Source of the DNA: Anas platyrhynchos
Lineage: Eukaryota > Chordata > Aves > Anseriformes > Anatidae
Reading direction: 5' to 3'
Length of the DNA: 64,000 nucleotides
NCBI RefSeq assembly: GCF_047663525.1
Contig: NC_092593.1
Location: 27,244,501-27,308,500 of the forward strand
The position numbers and the translations under genes were made by a program. The notes beneath the pieces are model-generated. The model ran no database searches. It was not told the DNA's origin and was given only the letters and a program-made list of their open reading frames with translations. Positions 24,912-38,481 of the stretch are shown here, in pieces; positions within the stretch are counted from its first letter, which is position 1, and every line of letters starts with the position of its first letter.

Positions 24912-26129
24912 ATGTTACTATTTCTTCTGTGCATGTCATTTTTGACCTTCCATAATTTTGTACTTGTAATTTTAGTACATTTAATAATTTTAAATAAGTC
25001 CCTCTCCATAAAGTACTCATTCTATTTTTTAAACCTTATTCTAAGCAGCTTGATCTTTATTTTTAGTATTCTGATCCTTGAGTTTGATCTAAACTCTTAC
25101 TGTGCTAGGTGCTAAGCAAACAGAATAGTAAGTCCCCCCGGATTTAGATGTCTGATGTTTGCTCCTTAGCAGTTCTTCAGTTTTTTTCTGATTGGATTTT
25201 TCATTTTCTAGTTCTTTTTGTGCTTGTAGTATCGAAGCGCTCCTCACTGGGACTCGCATACAATGAGATATTTAGTTGTCTTTATAATGTGATTATGACT
25301 TAATCCAAAGATTCATGCTAAATTTGTGTCTGAATGAGAACACATCTTCGTGGTTTTCACATTCTTACAATTGGGAATGTATTTTGAAACGTTTTTGCCT
25401 TATGTAGCTTTTTTCTGTAACTTTTTTTTTAATCTGCTTCTTTATCTCTACTGTCTGTGGTCATTTGACATAGTATGTGTTTGTACTAACGTAGTGTCAC
25501 AGACTTTTCAAGTGATATTGCTGGATGTTCTTTCTTTGTATCCTCAGCTCTCAGACATGCACTTGGATTTTTTTTTTCTTAATGTTATGAAGAGCTACAG
25601 GACATGGTATAGTACCTGGAAATAAATTAGTGACAGGTAACAGAAGTGGATGGTGTCCTGATTTGAAGTGTAGAGGAGATGTTCATATTTGTGTTTCAGT
25701 GCTTCAGAGTCTTACTTCACTGACTAGTGCTAAAAGGATGTGGGATGACAAATCTTAATTTATTTAGCTGTTTTCCCTTCTATTTCACCTAGGGTAAATC
25801 TGCCTCACAATGGATCAATCTGAATTCATACAGAACAGTGTGTCAACTCTTGATGTTTTGGGGATAAGAAAAGTAAAACATACCTCGCTTGCTTAATGCA
25901 ATTGAAGTTCAGCAATTTTTGTTGTCAGTGACTTACTTGGTGTGATTCACAGTATTCCAGATGATAACTTTCTGAAAACTCCGTACTCACATAAGTCTGA
26001 GCATGCCCAGAAGAAAAGGTTTTGTTCCTTGTTTGCTTATATTGTTATACAGTTATGAATTTATTCATTCCTTCAGCAGAGTCAATCTTGTTTTAATAAA
26101 ATAAAGACCGAATTAATGTATTTGTAGTC

Positions 26130-26153
26130 TTTTTTTTTTTTTTTTTTTTTTTT
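26130..26153. repeat. Poly(T) run of 24
   Basis: Uninterrupted homopolymer seen directly, downstream of an AATAAA-containing stretch at about 26.1 kb. Confidence 0.9.
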
Positions 26154-29100
26154 AAATTCTGGATGTATTAATTAACTTGAAAATAGTTGTTATATATAAC
26201 TTGTTGGGGAAAGAACACCACAAAGTGTCATTCAGTAAGCTATGTTTCTGAAGAAAGCTAATCGTAATTTAAACAGCTGTTCACAACTACAATGTGTTGA
26301 TCCAGTGGCGTCTTCTGTTGACTGCAACGAAGCCAGGATTCATCCCATCCTGTGGTAACTGAAGCAATGACATCCAAGGATAGCACTGAAAAAGCATTGG
26401 AGATATTTTAGATGTCTTCAATTGCATTTTGGCAGCAGGAAACCAAGAAAACCAACCAGCTGGCAAGGTGCCCGCAGAACTTCATGAACACTGTTGGGTT
26501 TTTGTTGTTTTGTTTTTGAGGGCATGTTTATTAAAGAGGGCAGTTGCTGAAAGTATCATAATATTAAATAGTTTTCTACTTTACAGAGAAGCCAATCGAT
26601 TCTGCATAATTGTAGACTAAATAAATCCTGATTATGATGATCTTGCAATGCATGCAGAAGAACAGCCTTTGAAACTGTGTAAAAATAGTTTAAATGTTTT
26701 CTGGTAAATAGAATACCAGAATTGTACTCTATACAATTTTATCGAACAATAGACTACCTTGCATAGAACACCTTGTTCTTTAAATTTAGTAGACATTTTC
26801 TGTCTGTAACAGTGCCTGTTTGAAACAGCATAATCTTTTGCAGGAGAGATGCATGCAAATGTGTCAGCTTGAATGGACGAATGGTTGAAAAGCGTAGACA
26901 TTGTTTCTTGAGGCTTTAATACATCATAAAATTTCAGGAGATGCTTTGCAATTTTCAATCCATCCTTAATGATTATTATGTATTATATTGTCTGAGTGTA
27001 ATTATCTACTTAAGCACTGTTGTGCTGTCAAAACGTGCCTCACTAAATGCATAAGATATAATTCTACCTTCTAAACCTGGAGTTACAAATATCATACTGT
27101 AACCAAATTTTAAATTGGGTGATTGCATCTTTCCTGGGAGATGTGAGCAATTCATAACTTGCTTATAGAGTGTCAAGTATAGTAGAGGTCTAGTTTAAAC
27201 TGGAATATTTGAGAGTTATGATGAAACTTTTGGTTTTAGTTGGTTTTGGATTCATTGGAGTCATTAGTGGTTTAATGCATGAAATTATTGTATTTCTGTG
27301 TCACTGGAAGTCGTAATGATTGAAGTTCTTGAAGTTCAGAACTGTTTTTGATGAGACACGAATGCAAGTCATTATTATACATTATTATAGCTCATATTAT
27401 TTGTCAAGCTTTCTCTGTCAGTGTTCCTTCTTTAAGGAATACTGAAACAGTTCTTCACAAATAACTAGCATTTGTAAATAGCTTTTTTGATCTCTTGCAT
27501 CCTCAAAAATGTATTTTAGTGTATTAAAGCTGGTCAGCTTTTCCTATTTGCTGTGTCATATTGCATTGACATTGGCACTAGTGCAACTGAAAATGTTGAT
27601 TATAGTCTATTTAGTTATTAATATTGCAGAAACAAGTTGTAGAGTCAAAACAATGAAAATATGTCCTTTCTAGCTCATGCTGAGAGCTGTCTGCTGGTCT
27701 GAAGATTATGCTGAGAGAATTAACAGTGAAGGAGATAGGCTTAATCCTCAGAATGAGTGTTGCTTCCCTTGTGGATACAATGCACATGCATGACTTGCCT
27801 TTTAATACACTGAAGTGCTAAGAAGACATGTAGAAATGAGGAGTAAGACTTACAGTTGTAGCAGGGATAAAATGAAACAAAACCAATGAATACTCAGTTT
27901 TCTGTCTTTGTCTTCCTTATACATTAATCTCCGTTTTGTCTGAACCTTTGCAAACAGTTACAAAAATCCATTTACTTTCTGTGGTGATTTAGTTCAGATT
28001 CTATCATTCTTCTGGTATTTTACATTTATTTGCTTAATACATAAATAATAACTCTTTGGTAGTGCTCCTCTTTTTCCTTTCAGCAACTTTTAGAGGGGAA
28101 AAAAGGTTATAGCAAAAGTTGTGCACCTATTTCTTTTAGAAGAAACAGTTTAATAAATAAAAGCTAGAAGTTCAAAGGCTGTATGTGGCTACCAGTGGGT
28201 TTCTCCAAACACTGGAAGCATCTGTTGTAATTCTGCCCTAATGATGACTAATCAGTAAGTTGTCCAAAAAATGATGGAAATGCTTGGGCTTTTCATTTCT
28301 TTTCTTCTTTTCAATAGCATTAGACTCAGTCTGCATACAACAAAAAGTAAGCATGCTGAGTTTTTGGCAACAGATATTTCATGGCCTTGGATTTTTAAAT
28401 ATCTAATGCTTTCGTTTTCCACGCTATTCTAGCAAATCATCATTTTCTGAGTTATTGCCAACATATCATATATATGATGGAATTTGTGGTCAGGATAATG
28501 TTGGAGTCAAAGTCAGCATATTTTCACCTACAACAATTAGTTAATGTTCATACAGCACTTTCTGTGGATGTAAAGAACTCTTCAGTGTTCAATATTACCC
28601 AGAATTATCTTCAGTAATCTTACTTTAGATGTCAGTGTTTTTTTGGGAAATGCATTGGTAAGCACATGTACTTCTTTTTTTAAGAGCTTAGAAGATAGCA
28701 CAGTAACAGAATTGTATATTACATGTTTTTTTTACTTCCAAGTTTATAGAGACTTTTACAATGAAAATTAGTGTTCATTTTTTCTGCATGTAAAATATTT
28801 TTCTCCCTCATGCTCCTCCCTTTTAAAATAAGAATTCCATCTGCAATGCAGAGTTCTCCATCTTTACTTTCTCTGAGATTAGGGTGTGATGAGTATCATT
28901 TGGCTCTAACATGAATATAATAATTATGTAGCTATTGCTCATGCCTTCATACATCTGAATTTTCAAGAAAATTTTAAAAGGGAGCCAAGTATCCACATAT
29001 GTCTCTGGTTAAAGCATTCTGTTGGCTACCATATCCTTTTCATCTCCTTAGTGCAGCTAATGGGTCAAGTCCTCTGTTTCCCTTTATTTCATTTAACTGT

Positions 29101-30690
29101 GGAGTGTGCAAAACTTTAATTTACAGATTTTTTTCTGTAATTCATCCACAATTTTTTCTTTATAGACTTTCATTCAGGGAAGGTGGGGGCACAGAAATAT
29201 TGTGGCCTATGAAACATTTTATTTAACAGAGATTTCGTCATAAATATCTCTCAGTTGTATTCTGGCAAGCCATGTGTTCCCATCATCTCCTCTAAGTTCA
29301 CAGAGCCATTTGTTGTTGCGTGAGATTTCTGTATTGGGTAGCTTTGCCATGTGTTCAGTAATTTGTTCTAACTAGCTTAGTGTTAATTAGATTTAATGAG
29401 TATTTTGCAAATGTAATATTCAGGGTCATATGCTGTGGCTTATTTCTTTGGGGCTTGTTTGGGGTTTGAACTTATTATTATTGTATTTGCTTGCTTATTT
29501 CTTTTGTATGGTCTCACTTGCCTGTGTTTGTAAGGAGATAGTATTTTGGCTTCCTATTGCTGATAATTAAATGAAATAGCTTCTTATGAGAATGGGTTGC
29601 GGAACAGGATTTAAAATGGGGTTCCTTTGCTGACTTGTGCTGCCATTGCTTTCTCCAAAGCAGATCGGTGGAGTTGTGCAAAAAGGCAGGCTGCTGTAAG
29701 GGGGATTTTTATACTTTATCACTTTATCTCCTTTCTTAAACTTCAGCGATGTCTAGCCTGTAAAGCATAGGGATGTGTGTAAAATAAATAAAATATAGAA
29801 CAGCTAGGCCAGTAATACCAGACAGATTAGTGCATTTTTCTATTGCATTCTACTAAATTTGCTATTAGTAAAAGCTTGATAAATTTCTATTGGAGAGCTG
29901 AAATTGCAAATATTTCTAGGTGTGTTCACATTGTTTGTCTTTTCTTATTTAAGTTTACTTTAACATGGGGTTTTGTTTTCATTTTCTTGTTTGTGTACCA
30001 TGGCATGTCTGTATCATCAGTTCAACCTCCTAGTCTGTTTTCAGTAGCATGGTAGTGCTTTATTTTTTCTTTGTAAATGTATTAATTTCTCTCAAGTTTA
30101 CAAGGGGAAAGAATTAACATTTGCCAAAAGCTGGCTTGTGGATCTGAGCTCCATTGTCATCAGGCTGTATGACTCTTACTAAATTCTTGAATAACATCTG
30201 GAGAAGGCGAAAAGACATCAGCTACCAGAGGAGTATGAGTGATGTGGAAATTTTTTGCAAAGTATTTAAGTTGTGTGGTGTTTTTTTTTTGGCTGGTTGG
30301 GTTTTGATTGTTTCTGTGTTTTATTATTTATTATTGTTATTTTATTTTCCGTCAACACTTTTTAAAGAGCTACATTGTGCAATTATCGATGTCTCGACAG
30401 TCAAAATGCTCAGGTTATAAATGGATTTGAAAGGACTGAGTGCTGAAATTCAGCACAAGTTTAGACATGGTTAACTTTTTCATGTTTCTAACACTTTGAA
30501 GTGAAGAGGACTATCACTTATATCACATTCTCATGTTTGTACTTTCAAGGAAAGCTCACAGTTTTGTTTCTAAATGATGAATTCTGATGTATTTATATAC
30601 TAAGTGTTGATGTTTTTCTGGGGAAAAGTGTTTTTTTATTATTTTTTTTTTTTTTTTAATTTTTAAGTAAACATTTAAATGTTTGAGGGT

Positions 30691-30861
30691 GACAGAGCAC
30701 TGCCCAGAGAGGTTGTAGAGTCTCCTTCTCTGGAGATACTCAAAACCTGCCTGGATGCCATCCTGCACAACGTGTTCTAAGTGATCCTGCTTGGCAGGGG
30801 TTTTAGACTAAATGATCTTTAGAGGTTCTTTTCCAACCTCAACTATTCTGTGATTCTGTGA
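30691..30861 (+). mobile_element. CR1 LINE 3' fragment, 5'-truncated
   Basis: Shows the standard CR1 3'-end signature: the GGTTGTAGAGTCTCCTTCTC block, CTCAAAACCTGCCTGGATGC, a GACTAAATGATCTTTAGAGG block, TTCCAACCTCAACTATTCTG, and a terminal ATTCTGTG repeat (30845-30860). This is about 170 bp of 3' UTR only, so the copy is dead on arrival. CR1 is the main LINE of birds and a key sign of the organism. Confidence 0.9.
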
Positions 30862-33061
30862 AACTTTATGCAATTGATGTAAGTGAAGGTCACATAGCAT
30901 CTCAGACTTCAGGAGATGATTTTGTAAGCACTGTGTGGGAGTGTACCTGCTCTTTTTTCAGCTGTTTAGCGTTCTATCACTTGGAACACATGGAATTTTT
31001 TCCTCTTGTGATTGCAAAATATATGTCTATTATTCTGAAAATTAATGCTTGAAGAGGCATTAAGTAAAGGGGCAGGAAACATGGTTCTTGATTAGAAATT
31101 TTTGGATATAGCATAGAAGCCCTTCATGGTTTTTGCTGTTATCAAGCCTTTATCCATTTGTATTTGAGCATACACTGGGCTTATTAGTCAGTTAGACTGT
31201 GTTTCATTTAAAGATGGATCTGAAACAAATTACATTGAAGTAAGAGAGTTTTGGGAAAGTTTGGATGTGGTTCCTAATTTTGCAGTTTGAATATGTTTTG
31301 GTTTTTTATATGTATTAAATTGCTTTGGAATTGCTGTGAATGCCCCGTTCAGCAGAGGTTAATATGACATGAATACAGCAAATAAGAGTCCAAATCTAAT
31401 TAGAGATTACCAGCAGCTTTCTGTCAGTTCTGGGGGACCTGATTCTAAGCTTCAACTGAACTCTGTAAGGCTTTTTATTGTTTTAGAGTCAGAATGCTCC
31501 AGTTGTGGCACAATATTCATCCACATGGTTGGTCTGAAATCAACTGTCAGTGCAGAAACCTCCAGTGGCAGAAATGAGCCTATCTGTCCCTAAATAGGAT
31601 TCCCTGTTCTATGGGGGGTGTTCATAGCACTGTTTGTAATTCCAGTAATGTTTCTGCTTGTTCATTTGATGCAACTGTCTAGCAAAGTAATTTATATATT
31701 TATCACAGTGAAAGTGCTTTAAAACTAAAAAATAACGATAATAACAAAACCAAGCATTAATTTTACCTGTTTTGCACCAAACCAGCCAAGAAAGTTAATT
31801 GCCTTAGAGTTCATTATCTGCTGCTTCCAATTAGGAATCTATTTTGTTTGCTTTTGTTCAATGGTTTACATGTTGGATAAGAAAATCAAAGACCACTTCC
31901 TGTTGCTGTGCCTTGAACCAAAATGCTAATTCTTGCTGTATTCTTAACGGGTGTTTTGATAACATGTATCACAACACAGGCGACTGCACAGATAGGCTGC
32001 CAGTGTACGTGCTTCTCCCAGCTGCACAGCTGCCTCAGGCAAGCTAACTATAGCTTTATTTTTGTGTGTGGTATGTCAAAAGCATCTATTTTTAAACCAA
32101 ATCAGAAAATGCCTTGGAACCATATTTTTTTTCTTTCAGGCTTCACTTTCAGCTATCCAGAAGCTCAGTACGCTACATTCATAAATTTGGTTATAAAATT
32201 TAACTTGTCTGAATAGTAATAAAACTGTTCAATTATTAACATTTTGGAACACAGATGTCAGTCACAAAACATTTTAAAATATATTTGTGCTTTTACCTGC
32301 AAGGTGAATGTAAAGGGTGTTGGGATCTACTAACCAGACAATGAAAACACATATTGATGTTTTTCCATTTTCCATTTCCAGTTAGTTATTCTTTACATTA
32401 TTTCTTCATGATAAACTGGTGACATTCATGTTTTAAAGGTGGGAAAAGTGAGGTAATTTGTTTAAAAGCAACATGCTTTTAAATGTGAAAATGCTCATTA
32501 ACTTTGACCTTCTTCACTTTCAAATCAACATACACACTGACTTTTAGAGTCTGGTTGTCATTCCCAGACTTTGCTAGGTGTTTATGAGGATTGGGTCCTC
32601 AGTGATGTGAAATGTATATATAACAATTGGCATTCCAAAATAACTGGAAGTCCTTGAAAATTTGGGGATTATCAACCTTTCAGAATCTGCTGAAGAAACA
32701 CAAACCCTCCAGTTCTTCAGATTATTATTTTCAGATCAATAAACTTGATTGTAGGGAGACAACGTTTCTCATGATTTTGTTGGGGCCTTGGTAGGGTGTT
32801 GGAGTTGAGATCTTAATTGCATGGATCAAAGTGCATTAACCTCTTGTAGATTAATATTTCATCTTGTAAGTAGCCACTCTTTTCTCAATGGAACCATTCT
32901 CGAACATGAGAGCAATCTGGTTAAGGAATGAATGGCCTATAGTTACCCATAGGCAGGTAATATTAGGAATCTATGCAGATGGTTTGGAAGCGTTTACTTT
33001 ACTAAATAATAGTCCTCTCTCACAGATTAATCTCCTATAACTAAGCACTTTCTTTAAATAT

Positions 33062-33080
33062 AAATGGCACTGTGCCATTT
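33062..33080. repeat. Perfect 9-bp palindrome resembling an NF-I site
   Basis: AAATGGCAC and GTGCCATTT flank a single T. Inside is TGGC-N5-GCCA, the spacing of a nuclear factor I dimer site. Similarity only. Confidence 0.5.
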
Positions 33081-35635
33081 TTAGAACACTCAGATTACTT
33101 TGTTAAATTATTAACCAGTTTTTATCATCAGTAGGGGAGTTTTTACAGAAATGAGAACAAGATCTTACTCATGGGTTATTTTTAAAATGTGTCAACTTGA
33201 AGGCTTGTACTTGTGACAAGGCTCATGAAGTGCAACAGAGCTGCTGTTGTATGGATTTTAAAGGAATTACAGAAATCAGAGACAGGGAAAACTTGTTTTA
33301 GGCATAAAGCTCTGTCCAAGCTTGATTCCTACAGTGTATTTTAATGTTCTGCTTCTGAAATCCTTTGATGCTGAGTCTGCTCAGCAGCTCTTGGAAGGGG
33401 GTTTTTGTTGCTTTCTCTTTAATCATATTTCAGGATCCAGCTAGTAGACTATAAATACTGAAGGAAGGGGAAAAATGGTATATGAGGCTTAATTTACTGG
33501 GAAGCATTTTCTGTCCTGACTTAAGACATGGGGTGGCAGTAGGTTATATATCTTGATCTCTCTCTTATCCAGATTCTTTTGTTATTTGCTTTAGGAGCTG
33601 CAGGTAGACAAACATTGACGTCCTGTTTTGGCTGGAGGCCTGACAGGAGGAAGGCCCACCTGCAGAGCTCCTGCACAGGGGCAGCAGAGCTGGCGGGTTG
33701 CAGCAGGGCCCACCTCCCAAGCTCTCCATGACTTGCCTGGAGGATACACCAGTGTACCTGGTCTCTAGCAATTCCAAATTCCGGGTAAGCTAAGCAGCAT
33801 CAGTCATGGACAAATCCAAATAATGATGTCTGCCAGCTTCTGAGCAGCTCTTACGTAAAGGAGAGACATAGGCTCAGCTAGAGCCGAAGCTCCATTCTCC
33901 TTGGTAGGAAACTGGAAACAAAACAGGCCTGTCTTGCTCCAGACTGCAAAGAAATATAATGTAAGAATATTATCAAAATACAGCAGCAAATTGAATTACC
34001 TTTCTGTAAAGTCGAACTTACCTGTTGTTTTAACTGAAAATACTTTGGTGAAGGACGGTGTGACACATGGGAGTTGAGGGAACATGGATGTCTCTTCCTC
34101 TTAAGGCATAGAGCACTATTTTCTCCAAATAAATTTCAGTCTCTCTTCTTTTTTCCTCCATCTAACAAGCCAGTTCCAAAGTTCCAATTTTCCTATTCAG
34201 CTAGTTATCAGGAGTGTTTGCTGAGCAAATACGGATGTCTTGAAGGTGATTTGTGAAATCGCTGAAAACTTGCATTGCATGGCCATTTTTTCTCCTAGTG
34301 TCAGGATGCTGAAATTTAAAATTTATGATTCAATAACATCATTCTCTGGTCTTGTTGTGCTGTGGTGCATTTCCACTTTTTGTACTAGGCCCGTATTTTA
34401 TTTTCAATGGAAATCTACAGAATTTCAGCATGGAAGGTAGATGTATTATTCTTGCAGTTTGTATAGTAAAATGCTATTCTTGCATTGGCAGAGCATATTC
34501 AGCAGATGGCTGGGCAAGGAAGGCTTAATCCTTTTTCTCCTGGCACAAGGTATGCTAATTACTATGTGCCCTGAGCAGAGAATCTTCTGGATATTTCAGC
34601 CACCTTTTATATTTGGACAGAAATACCTGATGAGGAAGATGACGGAAAGATCCCTGTGTGTAGTTGAAGAAAACTATACTGTAAAAATGAGAGGGAGGAG
34701 GAAAATAAATCTGATATCTCCAAGAGTTAATTGGAAAAGTAACAAGGCTTGCTGTCAGCCCAATTCAGATTCCACCAGGGATTTGTACTGTGTGGAAGTT
34801 GAGTTTGGCAGGATAAGTGGGAAGAGATTACAGCATCTTCCATCAAAACAGTGTTGATTTTCAGGGAATGCAGCAAAGAATCTCTGTGTCTCCTGATACA
34901 GTCATCTGAGACCTGTGAAAGACATGGTATGAGGCTCACTGGATGGGCATTTGGCACTTCTTGTCTCATTATTTTTATATTGGAGTGACTATGTAATATC
35001 ACAGCAGAAGTGCCAGAAGGAGGCCAGGAAAAAAGCTAGCAAAGGAAAATTGTTTGAAACCTGAGACGCTCCTCCATGAACCCAGAGAATTCCCATTCTT
35101 CCAGAGCTGTTCAGAGGGGAGGCAATTCTAATACTGTTCCAAAGTCCTCATTCACAGGTGCCTCAGTTCCAACAGAGAGATGAGGACAGTAAGCTTGAGG
35201 GATGGTGAAGACAAAAGTACCCTGTGCTTGTCCTGGCACCTGCAAGAGACCTGAGTGCCCTTGCACAATTGCTGTGGTCACTGAGCTTTCAGGTGTGATC
35301 AAGTTTTGGATGTCCTTCAATGTTGTTGTAGACCAAAAGATTAGATATAATTAATGGTGCTTCTATATTCAAATTTTGCTCTAGCACATCCTGAATTGTA
35401 AATCAAATATATTTTTATCTCCAAGCCAGAATCCAAAGGAGATGGTTCCATGTTTAAAGGCCACTATGAATATCAACCTTTACATCTGAAAATAGCGATG
35501 TAAACATCACAGGCTTTTTTTTTGCTTTTTTTTTTTTCCCCTAAATGACTGGAAAATTTGACAAAAGTCAGGATGGTCTGGCTGCTTTATCTGATTCATT
35601 ATACTGCAATTGATGGGAATAGCAGGAAGGAAAAT

Positions 35636-35655
35636 CTAAGTCTTATAAGACTTAG
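35636..35655. repeat. 20-bp perfect palindrome
   Basis: CTAAGTCTTATAAGACTTAG equals its own reverse complement over all 20 bases. No spacer, no flanking mobile element and no coding context. Confidence 0.85.
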
Positions 35656-37140
35656 TGTGAACCTGGTTTCAAGTAGTGTAATTTTATCTCAAAGGGAATG
35701 GAAGAGAACACATTCCCCATTGGATACACATTAAGTGATGTGTTTACCCTGCTTGCTTAATTAAACATTCAGCAGATGATCAAAGACCGAAGGCTTTTCT
35801 CAGAATGAAATGTGTTCAACTGTTCAAATTGGTAGTTACCTTGAAAAATCTACACTAAACACCATGTTTTTATCTCCAGTGAAAGAAAAATTCTGAAGTG
35901 AAGATCATTTTTTCCCCAATATTTGGTCTTTTTAGAAGGTCAAGTTGTTACCACCTGGTATTTTAGATCTTAATACTGTAGTGTATCTGACCATGCTGCA
36001 AGACCTTCTTTGCTGCTTATGTTCTCTCTTGACACCAGTAGGTTACATTTCTACTCCTGGTGACACCAGTAGAGAAGCTCTCAGAGTTCATCACTCCTGG
36101 GTCATGTTGCTGCTGCTCAGGGCCCTGTGACATTTGTCACCGCAATCATGGTGAGAGAAGCTGAGAGGCAAGCAGGGCAGTTCCAGCTGCGGTAGCCAGC
36201 TGGGAGATATTCTAACTGTACATTCAGAATGCTCCCCTGCTGTTTGAGCACATTGCTTCCTCAGTGACATAGTTTTGTGAATTAAAAAAAAATTCTTCAT
36301 GACTACAGCAGCCAAGAATTTTATTAATGTTTTTTAGTGTAAAGGTTACAAAGTCTTAATTTTACTAGGTTGCTTTAAAACCTATAACATCTTATGGACG
36401 TTAGGAAATAGCTTGTGATCAGTTGTCAGTCCTATGTGCATGCTTCTTCTAGAAATGAGTCTGTAGGGATGACTCAGGCTTGGCAGCCCAACAAAAGATG
36501 TTCCGTCTGTAAAACAAATAGTTACATCTGAAAATGTAAGACTGTTTCTTCATTGCTCTCTTGGAGGGGAAGAAAAAAAATACTGTGAGAATGATCATGA
36601 ATATTTTAAATTTGAGCTCTGCAGTTCAGCTGCATGACAGCTCATATAGACCAAGTTACATTTTATATGCTGACTGGATAAGCACATTAGTGCTTCCAGT
36701 ACAGGTTCTAGTTTTGGCTCTGCAACTCGTTACCTTTGCACATATGTCTGGGATGGAAAGGGTTCTAGAAACTAGCATTTAAATGTTACCTTAAGCCTGT
36801 TTGTATTCTAATCTAAGCCTACACTGAGGACTGTTACCATCTGGCCACATCTATAAGGCCACTAGCAATTGCTAAGCACAGCTTCCCCAGCAGCACATCA
36901 GCAAAGAGGAAGTACCATGGGAGTTCTGTCCAGCATTTTCCCTCTTTAAATGGAAACCTTAAAATAGCAGTGAAGGCAAATCTAGGATTGCCGTGCAGCT
37001 GAGGATAGGGCCACAGAGAATCCTGCAGCAGAAGTAGAATTACACAGGTTTCTTGTGGTTGTTACTTGCAAAATAATGCAAAAGAGATTATATAGCTCTG
37101 GCTACGTTGTTTTCATTCTAAGCATGATTTCTTTTTTTTA

Positions 37141-37159
37141 ATTATTATTATTATTATTA
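37141..37159. repeat. (ATT)n microsatellite
   Basis: Six pure ATT units seen directly. Confidence 0.85.
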
Positions 37160-38461
37160 CAGTGATACTTCATGCCTATATTAATTCATCTATCTGTATT
37201 TCCCCTATAAAAAATGTAGGTGGTATAATGTTGTGAAAGACTATTGTATTGTTTGAACAGTGGTCCAATCAATACATGGTTGTTGCTGTTTTCTGTAAAG
37301 AAAAGGGAAAAAAAAGCTCAATTTATCAATAGGCAGAATGAAGAAAAAGACATTTTGTGCTCAGCAAGATCTCTTTGGCAAATGGAAGTTTCATTTATTA
37401 TGCAACTGTGTTTGAGAGCAACATAATTTTGGGATAGGGCCAAGACAATATAAAAGTAGGAAAGCACTGTCCAGTGGGAAGAGCCTTGAACTACCTTTGG
37501 TCTGCAGAGGTCAGATTATACTTTAGACTGTGCAATTAATCTGCTTTGTACCTTTGGTCATGTTCCCCTGCTGTTTTATGCTTCAATCCACCAAGCTCTA
37601 CCAGTTGAAGTGTAAGAAGATTTAAGAAATTCTTCTGCGCTTCAAGCCTGTGTGCAGCATCAGCATATAGGAACAGTTATAAAAGCTAAGAATAATTCAA
37701 GTTTCTGTGACTAAGGTCTTGATTTTTGTAGCCCTAGGAAGTAAGTTTGGGGCATGCCTTTGTTACGGAGAGAGGGCTTGCTCTGAAATCCAATTTAGTC
37801 AGGTGCAATTCCTTTTGATTTTTAATTTCTTCAGCAAGATAATGCAAGAGAAGCTGAAAGATGGTTAAAGTTTGGATCTCATCCATAAGATGTGGATGGA
37901 ATTTGAGAGAAAAGTAAATTCATAAATTCCCTGTAAGAAGTAGTTTCGCAAATAATCATTGAAAAATGTATTTTGAAGTATAGGTTTTGAATCATAAATG
38001 TCCCTCTCCCACCCCCCAGCTGGGACTTTGGGGGGACGTGTCATAGGAAAACTGGCACTTTTTCCTTCGTGTATGCTGCAAAGAAACTCCATGTAGAATA
38101 CAATAATGCTGTCTTAATTTCCACAAAGTCTTCAAAACCCGCTATGTTTCCATAATAACAACCCATAATAATGCGTGTTTAAACTTATGGTTAACCAGTA
38201 GGATAAGCAACCCCAAACAATCATGGGGAACATACGCATGTAGAGAAATAATAAGACCTTTGAAAAGTGACTGAGTGTAAGTTCATGTGGGCGAAAGGAA
38301 GAATGGAAGGAGCAGGGTGTAGGGCATAATTTCAAATCCCCAAGTGTGAGTTCTTGATGTGACAATCCATGTGGTCAGATTGTGTGTGGCTCTTGCGGGG
38401 GAGAGAAGGAAGTATCTCCTTCCATAGTTGTGAGGGCTAGGTGGGTTTTTATGCTGTTTAC

Positions 38462-38481
38462 TTTTTTTTTTTTTTTTTTTT
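38462..38481. repeat. Poly(T) run of 20
   Basis: Uninterrupted homopolymer in the intergenic region. Confidence 0.9.

Noticed and set aside
33600..33780. GC-richer island in the intergenic region with an open minus-strand frame
   Set aside because: Few CpG dinucleotides and no splice or homology support; composition alone is not a feature.
34441..34857. 138-codon intergenic ORF, the longest outside exons and CpG islands
   Set aside because: No recognisable domain, no flanking promoter, splice or polyadenylation context; plausible chance length for 64 kb in six frames.
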